Below are positions 44,610 through 54,238 of a stretch of 64,000 bases of DNA, piece by piece. Source of the stretch: Pseudomonadota bacterium (GTDB lineage Bacteria > Pseudomonadota > Gammaproteobacteria > Steroidobacterales > JBCBZW01); the NCBI GenBank assembly GCA_039193195.1, contig JBCCWS010000006.1, positions 156,079-220,078 on the forward strand, written 5' to 3'. Position numbers and translations under genes: made by a program. The notes under the pieces were generated by a model. It saw only the letters and a program-made list of their open reading frames with translations, ran no database searches and was not told the origin of the DNA. Numbering within the stretch: the first letter of the stretch is position 1; each line of letters opens with the position of its first letter.

Positions 44610-45302
44610 ATGCCCATGCCGACCACCCCAACGCTCCACGCCGTACTCACCGGCGATCTCATCGAATCGCGTGCTCTTGACGATCAGGAACTCGCCGCCG
44701 CCCAGCGGGTGATCCGTCAAGGGGCAAAGGACTACGCCAAAGCGACTGGCCACAAGGTGCCTGGGGCCCCCGACTTCTTCCGAGGCGACGCCTGGCAACT
44801 CCTCCTCGACAGCCCCGCCACTGCCCTGCGCCTCGCCCTGCTGTTGCGTGCGCGCCTGCGTGCCGCAACCCTAGGCGACACGCGTATCGCCATCGGCATC
44901 GGCTCCACACGGCGCGTGAACCGTCGCAAGACCTCCCTCTCCTCAGGGCAGGCCTTCGAGTTATCTGGCCACGCGCTGGACCGCATGAGTGGCTACTTCG
45001 ACCTCACTGCCGCCGTTCCCCACGACGTTGGCTGGGCCGCCGAGTGGCTCCCCGTCGTCATGCACCTGTGTAGCGAGCTGGCTCGCGACTGGACCACCCG
45101 GCAAGCGGAGACGGTCGCCGTGGCGCTACTGCACCCCGACGCCACCCACGAGCAGATCGGCACCCTGCTACCTAAGCCCGTCAAGAAGCAGACCGTCACC
45201 AGCGCCCTGCGCAGCGCCCACTACCGTGCTTTACTCGAGGCCCTGCGCCTGTTCGAAGACTGCGACTGGCCGGCCTTGCTCATCACGGACGACACCCGAT
45301 GA
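44610..45302 (+). CDS. SatD-like family protein
   Basis: About 230 residues from ATG 44610 (ATG 44616 is equally possible). The protein opens LHAVLTGDLIESRALDDQEL, the SatD-family start, and continues PDFFRGDAWQLLLDSPATAL and IAIGIGSTRRVNRRKTSLSS, then a C-terminal HTH-like segment (KPVKKQTVTSALRSAHYRAL). SatD proteins were first noted in the Streptococcus mutans acid-stress sat operon; biochemical role is not established. Here it is followed 73 bp later by a DUF3307 membrane protein, a pairing I recall from other genomes. A palindromic operator overlaps its promoter, so it may regulate itself through the HTH-like region. Confidence 0.7.
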   Translation: MPMPTTPTLHAVLTGDLIESRALDDQELAAAQRVIRQGAKDYAKATGHKVPGAPDFFRGDAWQLLLDSPATALRLALLLRARLRAATLGDTRIAIGIGSTRRVNRRKTSLSSGQAFELSGHALDRMSGYFDLTAAVPHDVGWAAEWLPVVMHLCSELARDWTTRQAETVAVALLHPDATHEQIGTLLPKPVKKQTVTSALRSAHYRALLEALRLFEDCDWPALLITDDTR

Positions 45303-45375
45303 AACAGCGCCAATCACCTGTCTCATCCCAGACAGCCCCAAACGCCTGTCCCGCACCTCCCAGGACGACGGCATC

Positions 45376-46128
45376 GTGATCGAAACCTGCGTACTATTGT
45401 TGGCCGCCCACCTGCTGGCCGACTTCCCACTGCAACCGAACTGGCTGATCGAGCGCAAACGCCAATTCCCCTTCTTGCTCGGCCACATCGTGGTGGTCGC
45501 ACTCACCGCGGGTGCCCTGCTGGGCACACTGCATTGGCCGCTACTGGCGATCCTGGTGGCCACCCACACGCTCATGGACGCCGTCAAGCTCTACCTGTTG
45601 CGGAACACGCTCGGCGCGTTCCTGCTAGACCAATGCGTGCATCTGGCCGTGATCCTAGGCCTCGCCGTCGCGTTCCCCGATGCCTGGCAACACGGTTGGT
45701 GGGCTCAACTCCACCCAGCGCACCTCCCCCTCGCCTTCGCTGCCGTCACGGTGCTGTGCGGCCTGATCGCCACGCTGCAGCCCGGTGCCATCATCATTGC
45801 CAAAGCCACGGACGATTTCTCGCGCGAGATCAGCGAGGACCGCCAGGCAACGCAGATCAAAGGACTCACCGACGGCGGCCGCTACATCGGCTATCTCGAA
45901 CGTCTACTGGTGATGCTGTTGATGCTCGCGGGCTTACCCGCTGGCGTAGGTTTTCTCATCACGGCCAAGTCGATACTACGCTTTGGAGACGTAAAGGAAT
46001 CCACGCAACGGAAGATGACCGAGTACATCATCATCGGCACCTTCATGAGCTTCGGCTGGGGCTTACTGGTGGCGATTCTCACGCAGGTCGGTGTGAACTA
46101 CTGGCTGACGTCGCCTGCTAGCGGGTAG
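45376..46128 (+). CDS. DUF3307 membrane protein
   Basis: About 250 residues from GTG 45376. The family core LLLAAHLLADFPLQPNWLIE opens the protein, followed by FLLGHIVVVALTAGALLG, HTLMDAVKLYLL and LDQCVHLAVILGLA; then come a soluble loop (LQPGAIIIAKATDDFSREIS) and two more helices near the end. It is an inner-membrane protein of about six helices and unknown function. It follows the SatD-like gene and probably shares its transcript. Its 3' end overlaps the decayed acylase on the other strand by about 65 bp. Confidence 0.8.
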   Translation: MIETCVLLLAAHLLADFPLQPNWLIERKRQFPFLLGHIVVVALTAGALLGTLHWPLLAILVATHTLMDAVKLYLLRNTLGAFLLDQCVHLAVILGLAVAFPDAWQHGWWAQLHPAHLPLAFAAVTVLCGLIATLQPGAIIIAKATDDFSREISEDRQATQIKGLTDGGRYIGYLERLLVMLLMLAGLPAGVGFLITAKSILRFGDVKESTQRKMTEYIIIGTFMSFGWGLLVAILTQVGVNYWLTSPASG

Positions 46129-48025
46129 CGCGTTCTCCCGAGCCCAACCCGCCGGCGAGAGAATCAGCGTGTGTTCCGCCTGGATCGCGTTGCGCTCCGT
46201 TGGGACGGTGAATCGCTCACCTGCCGCAAAGCGTGGCAGGAAATCATCGTAGTGCGGCGAGCGGTAGTGCCGCGACTGACCGGTACTCAGCATGAACCTC
46301 GAGGCATCCAGATTCGATAGGTCGTAGATGACTTGCAGCGATGGGGTGAAGTCCGCCGTAGCGAAGCTCGGTGCGTTCGAGGCATCGATGCTCTTGATCA
46401 TCAAGGTATCCGGGCCTCCCGGGTAGGTGCCAACCCGCGAGAACCGCTGCCCCAGCAACGGCAAGCCGGCGAAGCCTTGGTGAGGGTGGGTCATCGGTGT
46501 GGCGTCACCCCACCGCCAGTCGGTCGCCGATTCACCCAGGCGCGTCGCCAGCACCTCGGCAGCGCGCGACAGGGACCGGCGCAGCACCGCCGAGCAGTCC
46601 GGCACTGGGCTGTCGCCCGCCTGCGCGAACCACCGCGCATTCTGGCCCTCCAGCACTGCCAGGGCAATCGGCGGCAGCGGCGATCTCCTCATCCCGGGCC
46701 ACATGGCAGGGCCAAGCTCGTCCGCGGCGAGTTCCTCGTGGAAGAAGCGCATCCACGTGATGAAGACCGTTGGGCCCGCGGAGTCGTTCTCGAAGCGGAA
46801 GTCCCACTGCTGCAAGGCGTCGAGCATCTCACGCTCTGCGTCCGTGAGTGCGTCGTGCTCGACTTCGAGCATCTTGGGCACCGCTCGGCTGGCGGGTTCC
46901 AGGAAGGTGTCTCGCTGCATCGCCAGGAAGCTGTCCGTCGTGCTTTCCTTGCTGATCCAGGAGCGCGTGGATTCGCATAGCGCAGTGTGGGTCGGCCCAG
47001 GCGTCGCTCAGGTAATAGGGGAAACTATCGCCGACCTGTTGCTGGTTCGCGGCGACGATGCGGCCGCTGTTCGGCCCTATCGTCTGTGGGTTGTCCGTGT
47101 AGGCAATCGGTGACCAGGTCGATCCATCGGCAGGCCTATAATCGATGATCTGGCCCGCATCGCCTTGCCGCTCGGCGTACCTGCCAGCAGACACGTAGCC
47201 GATCTCCCCGTCGACATCCGCGATGATGAAATTCAGGGACGGTCCCGTGAACCTGGAGAGCGCGTCAACGGCCTGCGCCGTGTTCCTGGCGCGGTTCAGG
47301 GCGAAGAATGCCGAGAGCGAGGTGTCGCCCTCGAAGTGGACGATCGGCAGCTCCACGAGTGCGTCCGGATCTTCCGAGAAGGCCGGCCTGATCTGGTTGC
47401 TCGGGATGATCGTGCCGCCCTCTTCCGTGGCGAGGACGCGCTCCTTGACCTCATTTCCAAAGCGGACCTGGAATACCTCGTCGCGGACGTTAAGGGGCTG
47501 CCACACGCCGTCGGACGTTCTCCGGTAGCGCGTGGCGTCTGGATCACCGTGTACGAGGGCCAGGTCCGCCGGATCGACGTTGCCGTCGGTGATGCCCCAG
47601 GCGATATGGTCCGTTCGCCCAACCGCGATACTCGGTAAACCAGGCAGGCTCGCCTCCACATGATTTTCACCGGCGATTGAAAGGTGCGTGAGATACCAGA
47701 AGTTCGGCAGGGTTGAGGGGAGTTGCGGGTCGTTCGCCAGGAGCGGCATCCCTGAGGTGGTGTGTTCGCCGCTAAGGAGCCAGCTGTCGGAGAATAAGCG
47801 GTGTTTTGATGGGCGCAATCGAGGCGCTCGCTGCTCGCTCCTCCTCTACGATAGGCCGAACTTGGAACGGTCGCAGACCCGCGAGCTCGGAGGCTCGCGC
47901 ATCCGCCGCGTGAAGCAGCAGGCGTTGCGTGAGCGGAGTAGGACGGTGCCGATGTAGATGAGGGGGAGGGGGAGGAGGACGATGACGGCGAGCACTGCGG
48001 CGGTGCTGAGGATGAGCTACTTCAT
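46063..48025 (-). pseudogene. Penicillin acylase (Ntn-hydrolase) pseudogene
   Basis: Three parts survive. At 48025 ATG AAG TAG is followed by an open hydrophobic stretch (STAAVLAVIVLLPLPLIYIG), the old signal anchor now cut by a stop at codon 3. Almost the whole alpha chain is missing. From about 47800 the beta chain resumes at FSDSWLLSGEHTTSGMPLLA, where the Ser nucleophile aligns but the usual Asn-Asn after it is Asp-Ser. Near 46936-46942 a further shift is needed to pass from RIHALLDQQGK to TDSFLAMQRDTFLEPASR. The end runs on past the normal C-terminus into the convergent DUF3307 gene. It cannot yield an active acylase. Confidence 0.85.
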
Positions 48026-48141
48026 GCACGGACCATACGCCACTTTCGGAAGGAATGGTCCGGCGCTCCGTTCAGCCCTAGAGTCGCTCTGGTCGGCACC
48101 AAGCCGCTTGGGAAAACGATCAGTACGCTATCCTGCAACGG

Positions 48142-49917
48142 TCACTCGAATTGCCTAGTTAGTTCACCGAGGGGCACCCCGAGTGAGATGGTATTGAGAT
48201 CGTCAGATATTGAGCCAGTAGTGACCACAGGTGTGCCCGTTGGCGTCTCAAACGTGATGGACACACGCGATCCGGTACGCTGTCCGTACAGAGGGACCTG
48301 ACCGGTCGGCAGTAGTACGGCCCCAGTGATGCGGCCTTCACCGCGATCGAACAAGACCGCGTTTGCGCCGAGCGAGGCTGAGCGGAAAGTACCAGATATG
48401 TTTGTGGGCTCGCCGAGCGCTGGAATCTTCACGCGGAAAATCGTGTCCAGGTTGCTATCGGAAATAGCGAACAAGTCCCCAGCCCCCAGGGTGGTAACTC
48501 GAAAGGCCGTCACAAGCCCTTCAACGTCCAGTACGAAGTACCCTTCGACTTGGCCGTTACTATCGACTACGTACATAGCGTCGAGGTTGCCACCCGCAAC
48601 GCTGACCACTGCCGCACGACCGAATGCCGCTTGATAGGCCACCCCTCGTGCGCCCTCAATAGCGTCCTGAGTGCCATTTGCCAGAAGCGAAGAGGTACGA
48701 AGTAAGTTGCAATTGGTGTCTATGACCGCAAGCGCCTCACCGCTGCTGAGTACCAGTTGCTCAAGACCAACGAACGCATCAATACCCGATACGACAAGAC
48801 CCTGCTCTGCGACAGAGCATTGCCGTTGGACAACTCCAGATGCAAAGTCCACAAAGTTGAGGGTGCTTCCATCCACCACCACCAACTGCTCTGTGGAGGG
48901 AAGATACGTGATCTGAGCAACTTCGACTACACCGGACAGATCGAGTACGCGCCGAAGGCTACAAGTATCGGCATCAGCCACGTACACGCGGTCATTGCCG
49001 GCGTCCCCCCACACCAAACTGTTGGTCGCGCCTACGTACGTGACCCCGGACGGGGTATCGCTGGAAACGGCCGCCGTATCGCAAAGTTCGGAAACGGTGC
49101 CATTGATATCGAGCTCGTACAGGTCGTACGACGCGAATAGTTCGTCCGATGGATTGGCCATGAAGATGCTGTCCCTAGCCGCCACGTAGACAGCCACAAC
49201 GTTGCCAGGACCGTAGACTGAAAACGGCTCAAAGCTAAAGATAGGCGCGAAGTCTGCGTCAAAGAGACCGACCTGCGATCTACCGTTGATCCCCAGATCC
49301 ACTACGAGGTACTGATTCAACCCAGGGATGAACTGGATGCCACTGGGGGCGGCGAAAGGTAGCGGCTCAATCTCCATCCTCCCCACCTCCTGACAAGGCC
49401 CGCCGTTGAGCTCACTGCGATCAAGGGTAATGAGCACGTCACCAGACCGGAACGCGACCAGGTAGGTGTCCGTCTCTGGGAGATGAGTAAGACCGGTGAA
49501 CAACCCACTGCCGAGCGCCGATAGATCGCATGAGCCCACGAGCGCCCCCGTCCGATCGACGATGAAGAGCTCCTGGTTACTCTGGGTAAAGTTGCTGTCC
49601 AGGATAGCGTACTGGTCATTGGTTGCGTCGTAGGCGATGTCCTGAAGCTCCTCGCTCGCGAAGTCCCCAATACTGAACGTTGCCTCGATCTCGCAGTCGT
49701 AGTTGGTGAGGTAAACGCTGGCGGTCTCTTCATCCAGAATCGCTAGGCGATCGATCGACGTGTTTACAGCAACCCCTCTAGGATTGAATACCCCGCCAGT
49801 ACTGAAGCTGCAGAAGTTCTCGAAGAACAGCCCTCGCTCCGCGCGTACTTCCCCCGCCATGAACGCCAGAACCACGATCACGACAGCGCGCATGACAAGC
49901 ATTGAACGGTTGGACAT
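48142..49917 (-). CDS. Secreted beta-propeller-like protein, paralogue A
   Basis: About 591 residues from ATG 49917, with AAGGA eight bases upstream. A signal peptide (MRAVVIVVLAFMAGEVRAE) precedes repeated short beta motifs such as GVFNPRGVAVNTSIDRLAIL, LQDIAYDATNDQYAILDSN and GLTHLPETDTYLVAF, about 40-50 residues apart. This is the pattern of an NHL/SdiA-regulated-type propeller. The last 90 residues form a separate domain (GTFRSASLGANAVLFDRGEG, then GQRTGSRVSITFE) shared with the next gene. Function unknown; probably an exported binding or structural protein. Upstream paralogue B (50048-51772) ends 130 bp before it, so the two arose by tandem duplication. Confidence 0.7.
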   Translation of the reverse strand: MSNRSMLVMRAVVIVVLAFMAGEVRAERGLFFENFCSFSTGGVFNPRGVAVNTSIDRLAILDEETASVYLTNYDCEIEATFSIGDFASEELQDIAYDATNDQYAILDSNFTQSNQELFIVDRTGALVGSCDLSALGSGLFTGLTHLPETDTYLVAFRSGDVLITLDRSELNGGPCQEVGRMEIEPLPFAAPSGIQFIPGLNQYLVVDLGINGRSQVGLFDADFAPIFSFEPFSVYGPGNVVAVYVAARDSIFMANPSDELFASYDLYELDINGTVSELCDTAAVSSDTPSGVTYVGATNSLVWGDAGNDRVYVADADTCSLRRVLDLSGVVEVAQITYLPSTEQLVVVDGSTLNFVDFASGVVQRQCSVAEQGLVVSGIDAFVGLEQLVLSSGEALAVIDTNCNLLRTSSLLANGTQDAIEGARGVAYQAAFGRAAVVSVAGGNLDAMYVVDSNGQVEGYFVLDVEGLVTAFRVTTLGAGDLFAISDSNLDTIFRVKIPALGEPTNISGTFRSASLGANAVLFDRGEGRITGAVLLPTGQVPLYGQRTGSRVSITFETPTGTPVVTTGSISDDLNTISLGVPLGELTRQFE

Positions 49918-50047
49918 CAGAGTCATCCTTGAGGGGTCGATCGCGTCGGTACGAGAGGCTAACACCCGAGATGTTCAATCCGCGGCCGCCACGGATGCGA
50001 CGCAGTCCACCTCCTGGACGAAGCCCAACTAGTAGCTGCAGGGAACA

Positions 50048-51772
50048 CTAATCGAGGTTTCGTGTTAACACGCCGAGCGGTGCGCTCAGGTTTAAGACGT
50101 TAAGATCTGCAGACACGCTTCCACTACTGTTCCCCGGTGCACCCTCAGCTGTTTCAAAACTCAGGGAAACGCGAGAGCCCGTGCGCTGGCCGAACACCGG
50201 GAGCTGCGCATCGGGCAGCAACACGGCACCGGTAACGCGCCCCTCCCCGCGGTCGAACAGCACAACGTCGACGCCTAGCGCTGTGGATCTAAAGCTGCCA
50301 GAGATACTTCCCACCGGAGGAATCCGTGGCACATCGAAACGAATGATCGCGTGCTCAAAGATCCGATCGACCAGCACAGAGAAGGCGCTACCGCTATTGA
50401 GGTTAGCGATCCCCTCATCAGCGCCCGCCCCCGCCCGGTAAAAGTCCGTCTGAGCCCGACCGCTACTGTCGATAACAAACACTCGGTCTGTTCCGCTCAG
50501 CACCAAGGTTCGACCAAGTGCTGAGTCGTAGCCCACCCCGTCCGGAGCACGTGCTACGACCTGGCTTCCGTTGCGCTCAAGTGAAGCCGTGCGAAGCAGG
50601 TTGCACTCGGCGTCAATCACCGCTATCGCGTTGGCATCTCGATCCACAACGACAAACTGACCCAAGCCATCTATTGCGTCTATGCCGGACACAGCGCTGA
50701 GGCCCACCTCCCGCAAGCTGCATACGCTTTCCTCAACGGCGGAGTCGAAATCCAGCAAAGTAACGGTTCCGTTGCTGGCAACGGCAAGCTGGTTGTCTGC
50801 AGATACGTAGGCGATATCGGAGACACTCGGCGCCACAGGTAGCGTGCGGTCCACGGCGCAAGTTTCGGCATCCGCCACGACCGCGAGGTTAGTCGAGTTG
50901 TTCACCCAGATGTACTGATTCGTCGACTTAATGTAAGAGAAGCCCGCCACTGAGCGCTCGCCGATGACACAGAGATCTTCCGCAGTACCATTGATGTCGA
51001 GTTCCGTGAGCAGCTTCGTCTCAGCGTCGACCGAGTAGACGCTGTCTCGAAAAGCCACGTAGGTGACTCCCTCGAGGTTCGCGGAGTCGTAACCCACCCC
51101 GGTATCGAAGGTGTCGATCACCGAGAAACTAGTATCGTACAAGCCCACCTTGTCGACAGCGGTATCGCCCAGCAGATATTGGTCGAGCGCCGCAACGTAC
51201 TCGATAGCTTGGGCACTTGTCGCGCCAATCTCCCCCAGATCGAAGCTATTGAGCTGAACGCAGGGCTCCCCGCCCAGTTGCCCAAGCCGGACGACGACCG
51301 CCTCATCGAGCGTGGGATCAGTGACGATGTAGGCGTCGGCGCCATTTCGATAGGTCACATCGGTCGGATCGACGACGCCGAGCTCAGCTAGATCGCATGA
51401 CCCAACGAAAGACCCGTCGGAATTTGCGACATAGAGTTCCGCCGCGCGTCCATCCACAATGACGTAGTGCTGGGTAGCCGAGTTATAGGTTACGCCTTGC
51501 GGATCATCGCTACCGAAGACTGCGGTACTGAACTCAGATTCCACGCTGCAAGTGAATCCGACAATCGAGACTGCGGCACGGACATCGTCTACTACAGCGA
51601 AGCGCCGAATAGCTGAGTCAAAGGTCAGCCCTGACGGACTCACGATGCCGGCATCGTCGAGACGGCACGCGCTCTTGACGTAAGGCACCCGCTCGGCAGG
51701 AACGGAAGCCCCTACAAGGCCAAGGGCAGCGGCGCTGAGCAAGCTAGCGATAAAGCGAGGACGGCAGAACAC
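50048..51772 (-). CDS. Secreted beta-propeller-like protein, paralogue B
   Basis: 574 residues from GTG 51772 (GGAG nine bases upstream). The signal peptide RFIASLLSAAALGLVGASVP leads the same repeat pattern as paralogue A (VVDDVRAAVSIVGFTCSVES, PQGVTYNSATQHYVIVDGRA, YVAALDQYLLGDTAVDKVGL). The shared C-terminal domain reads GSFRSTALGVDVVLFDRGEG and GQRTGSRVSLSFETAEG. Divergence from paralogue A is large along the propeller but low in the C-terminal domain, which suggests that domain has a constrained role such as anchoring. Probably co-transcribed with paralogue A. Confidence 0.7.
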   Translation of the reverse strand: MFCRPRFIASLLSAAALGLVGASVPAERVPYVKSACRLDDAGIVSPSGLTFDSAIRRFAVVDDVRAAVSIVGFTCSVESEFSTAVFGSDDPQGVTYNSATQHYVIVDGRAAELYVANSDGSFVGSCDLAELGVVDPTDVTYRNGADAYIVTDPTLDEAVVVRLGQLGGEPCVQLNSFDLGEIGATSAQAIEYVAALDQYLLGDTAVDKVGLYDTSFSVIDTFDTGVGYDSANLEGVTYVAFRDSVYSVDAETKLLTELDINGTAEDLCVIGERSVAGFSYIKSTNQYIWVNNSTNLAVVADAETCAVDRTLPVAPSVSDIAYVSADNQLAVASNGTVTLLDFDSAVEESVCSLREVGLSAVSGIDAIDGLGQFVVVDRDANAIAVIDAECNLLRTASLERNGSQVVARAPDGVGYDSALGRTLVLSGTDRVFVIDSSGRAQTDFYRAGAGADEGIANLNSGSAFSVLVDRIFEHAIIRFDVPRIPPVGSISGSFRSTALGVDVVLFDRGEGRVTGAVLLPDAQLPVFGQRTGSRVSLSFETAEGAPGNSSGSVSADLNVLNLSAPLGVLTRNLD

Positions 51773-52197
51773 TAGACACCGCTCCCAGTCTCAGTTGGCG
51801 TCGCAGACCTTCGCCCTCGCACGGCGAGAGAATCGAAACTCAGGACCCCATTGACGCAGGATCCTAGCTCCTGGCTATGTTGATAGCAACCTAAGCTCCC
51901 AATGAATTCCATCAGATGCCTGCGCGATATCTGGGGTCATCGATAGCGCTGAAACTGGAACGCCAAGCTCGGGTCGAGCTCGCGTCGCGCCTCTCGAGGA
52001 GGCGCCTTCGGTTCCGCTTCGATGGGAGGAGGCGCAGACGCGCATGACCCTACCGTGCGCCCACGCGCCCCTTTTCACCCAATACCTGGGATTGTTGGCT
52101 AGACGCGGGATTGAGCATCGGGGAAGGGCCTCTGGCGGCTCCGAACGGACCTGCCACCCCACCACAAGGACGCCGCCAGAGCCAACCTAGTTTGCAG
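51773..52197. other. 425-bp spacer with a 10-bp inverted repeat
   Basis: The arms ctctggcggc (52130-52139) and gccgccagag (52172-52181) are perfect inverted copies 32 bp apart, just downstream of the transposase-hydrolase fusion. They may be a terminator stem or an insertion-sequence end. A minus-strand frame at 51875-52165 is open but not clearly coding; it could be the non-coding end of an IS91-type element. The promoter of paralogue B should lie near 51790-51840. Confidence 0.4.
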
Positions 52198-52815
52198 CTA
52201 GATGAGCGATAACTTCTTCAGCGGTGACCACATCTGCATACCGCCGCCCCACATCCCGCGATTCTCATGGTGCGACCCCTCCGCCATATCCCCACAACAA
52301 TCCTCCGGCACGATCACCCGGTACCCGTTGGAGAACGCATCGATAATCGACGCCCGAATACACCCACTGGTGGTGCACTCGGTAATGATCACCGCATCCA
52401 CCTGATGCTTGATCAGAAACGTCTTCAACGGCGTCTCAAAGAAGATCGACGGCGCCGTCTTGCAGAAGGTGAAGTCGTGGTCCGGATCGTGGATCCGCTC
52501 ATCGAGCTCCGTTGAGGGATGCCTGTAGAAGAAGTCCTTGTACAGCACCTCCACCTTCCAGTACGGAATGTCTCGCTTAGACTCGTACGCCGTGTAGCAC
52601 TTCGCCACCGGCACCCCAAGCGGGCGCGCCACCTCCAGCAAGCGCAGCACCGATCCCATCGCTTCGGGCTCGCGTGCGAACAGAATTCGCAGCGGGAACG
52701 GCACGCTCAACACCCACTGGCGGATCGGCACCGCCGGTAGCACCTCTTCCACCAGCAGCGCCCACGTATCTGCCATGCGCCGGGCACCGCAGCTCGGGCA
52801 CCAGCCCTGGGCCAA
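52198..52815 (-). pseudogene. In-frame fusion of an IS91-type transposase fragment to a truncated isochorismatase-family hydrolase
   Basis: One 205-codon frame joins two unrelated pieces. Residues 4 to about 57 (GWCPSCGARRMADTWALLVE, VLPAVPIRQWVLSVPFPLRI) are the zinc-binding N-region of IS91-family transposases. From about residue 59 (DNA near 52640) it becomes an isochorismatase-like cysteine hydrolase: PLGVPVAKCYTAYESKRDIP, Lys in FCKTAPSIFFETPL, and the Cys nucleophile in TTSGCIRASIIDAFSNGYRV. The hydrolase N-terminus, with its catalytic Asp, is lost, so activity is unlikely. Start would be TTG 52815 or ATG 52776. The reading frame is clean across the joint. Confidence 0.75.
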
Positions 52816-53146
52816 CGACCCTTCGGCGTTCTCCCCGACTGCTCGTCTGGGTCTACTTCATCGCCGCCGGACTCGCCAGCGTCATCGGTGGCATCGCCGC
52901 AGGTCAGTCGGCGCAATTGGCAAGCCTCTCCCCCTTCTCGTCCGACGAGGAGCCGATGCTCAATTAGGTGCTCTGTTTCGTCTTCATCTCCGTAGGTTCC
53001 GCCTTGATCAGAGATCGAGGACGAGACGGGATCGATTCAGGTGCGGGACGTGCCCGGCCTCGTCCACGTGCTGAGCCATACCAGCGGCAGCATCGAGATC
53101 ACGCGGGTGGGAGCCGTACGCGTCGACGAGGACAGCTCAGGCTCCA
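52816..53146. other. Unassigned stretch with membrane-like and beta-like fragments
   Basis: On the plus strand a frame ending at 52967 reads LVWVYFIAAGLASVIGGIAA, like one membrane helix of a larger protein. Another (about 53040-53165) reads DVPGLVHVLSHTSGSIEITR. Neither has a start or full domain. They look like gene scraps inside the rearranged zone next to the IS91 fragment. Confidence 0.35.
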
Positions 53147-53885
53147 TCAAAGCGTCGACCGTGGCAGGTCCGCAAGCCATTTGAAGCTGCGGACCGCCGT
53201 GACCGGGAACGCCTCCGAATGACCTGACCGCTCGACCACCTCGAGCGCGTGCAGCTTGAGGCCGGCACTGCCGTTTCCCCCCAGCGTTGATATCAACACC
53301 TGAATCTCGGCCATGGCCTCCGTTTCTTTCTCGCCAACACTAACGTAAACGTTGGCATCGAAAGCCGTACCCTCCGTTTTGCGCTTGGCCGCGAGACCCT
53401 GGACGAACTCCAGACTCCCGGAGTTGAAGGCGGGGCTGCCGAGCACGTCGTGCGTGAACGTGTCCGGCGCTTCTAGAAGAATCCGAAGGAACCGCCCAGC
53501 GAGACGCCGAAGTAGATGCGCTGCGCCGGGTCCGCAGCGTAGTTGGCCTCCACGTAGTTGATGACGTCATCGCGAATGAGCGTCAGATGGTTGCGACCCT
53601 GACCCACCTTGTAGTTGGCCTGCACCTCGGGATCGGAGGCTGGGACCACCGTGTAGTCGCGGAAGCGGCTGATGTGGGGTCACTCATCACCTTCGAAATC
53701 GTCCTTCGCGTTCTTCTGCCACGAGATCATCACAACGATGGCGTTCGGCAGCATGTACTGCGCCGCGCCGGACAACATCTCCATATGCCAGGCGCCGTCC
53801 GTGGCGTACACCACCGGGTGCCGGGTGTCTGTAGCTTCGCCGTAGCTCTCGGGCAGCCGGCATCGAATCGGCTATTGTCGACCCT
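53147..53885 (-). pseudogene. Alpha/beta-hydrolase esterase (IroE/BesA-like) pseudogene
   Basis: Minus-strand frames joined together give an esterase of the PF00756 type: LPESYGEATDTRHPVVYATDG at the start, YVEANYAADPAQRIYFGVSL then GGSFGF with the GxSxGG nucleophile, and VYVSVGEKETEAMAEIQVLI and VERSGHSEAFPVTAVRSFKW with the catalytic His. A TGA (near 53682) interrupts the first part, and a one-base shift near 53475 separates the nucleophile from ILLEAPDTFTHDVLGSPAF. The N-terminus and signal peptide are absent. It is inactive as it stands. Confidence 0.75.
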
Positions 53886-54238
53886 AATTCAAACGCCAAA
53901 CTCGCGCTTGTCGCTTCTAACGGAGTGGACGATGCGCCAGATCGTGCCACATCCGCCAGCGCTCTGCGCGCCGTTGCGGGAAGGCACTCTGACCCGGGCG
54001 CAGACGCGGCACCTCGTCGGGAGCGGAGGCCGCATCGGCACCGGGTAGGCTCATAGCGAAGGCCCTGCAGCAAGGGCCAACCTCGCGATCGACCAGCAAA
54101 TACCGCTCATCGCCGGCGCGCGGACAAGGCACGCCGCCTCCACGTACCATGCAAGCACTACGATTGAGCTTCCCGTTCTGCTAGCCAGGATTCTAACCCT
54201 GCGGCGCACCATAGCCCCCACAAGGATGAGGAGACACC
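53886..54238. other. 353-bp spacer before the second FG-GAP gene
   Basis: No gene is supported. GAGGAG (54230 region) lies seven bases before ATG 54239. The promoter of the FG-GAP gene should lie near 54130-54200, but no clear boxes are seen. Confidence 0.4.

Noticed and set aside
51875..52165. 96-codon minus-strand protein
   Set aside because: It looks like translated non-coding DNA, possibly an insertion-sequence end, and has no recognisable domain.
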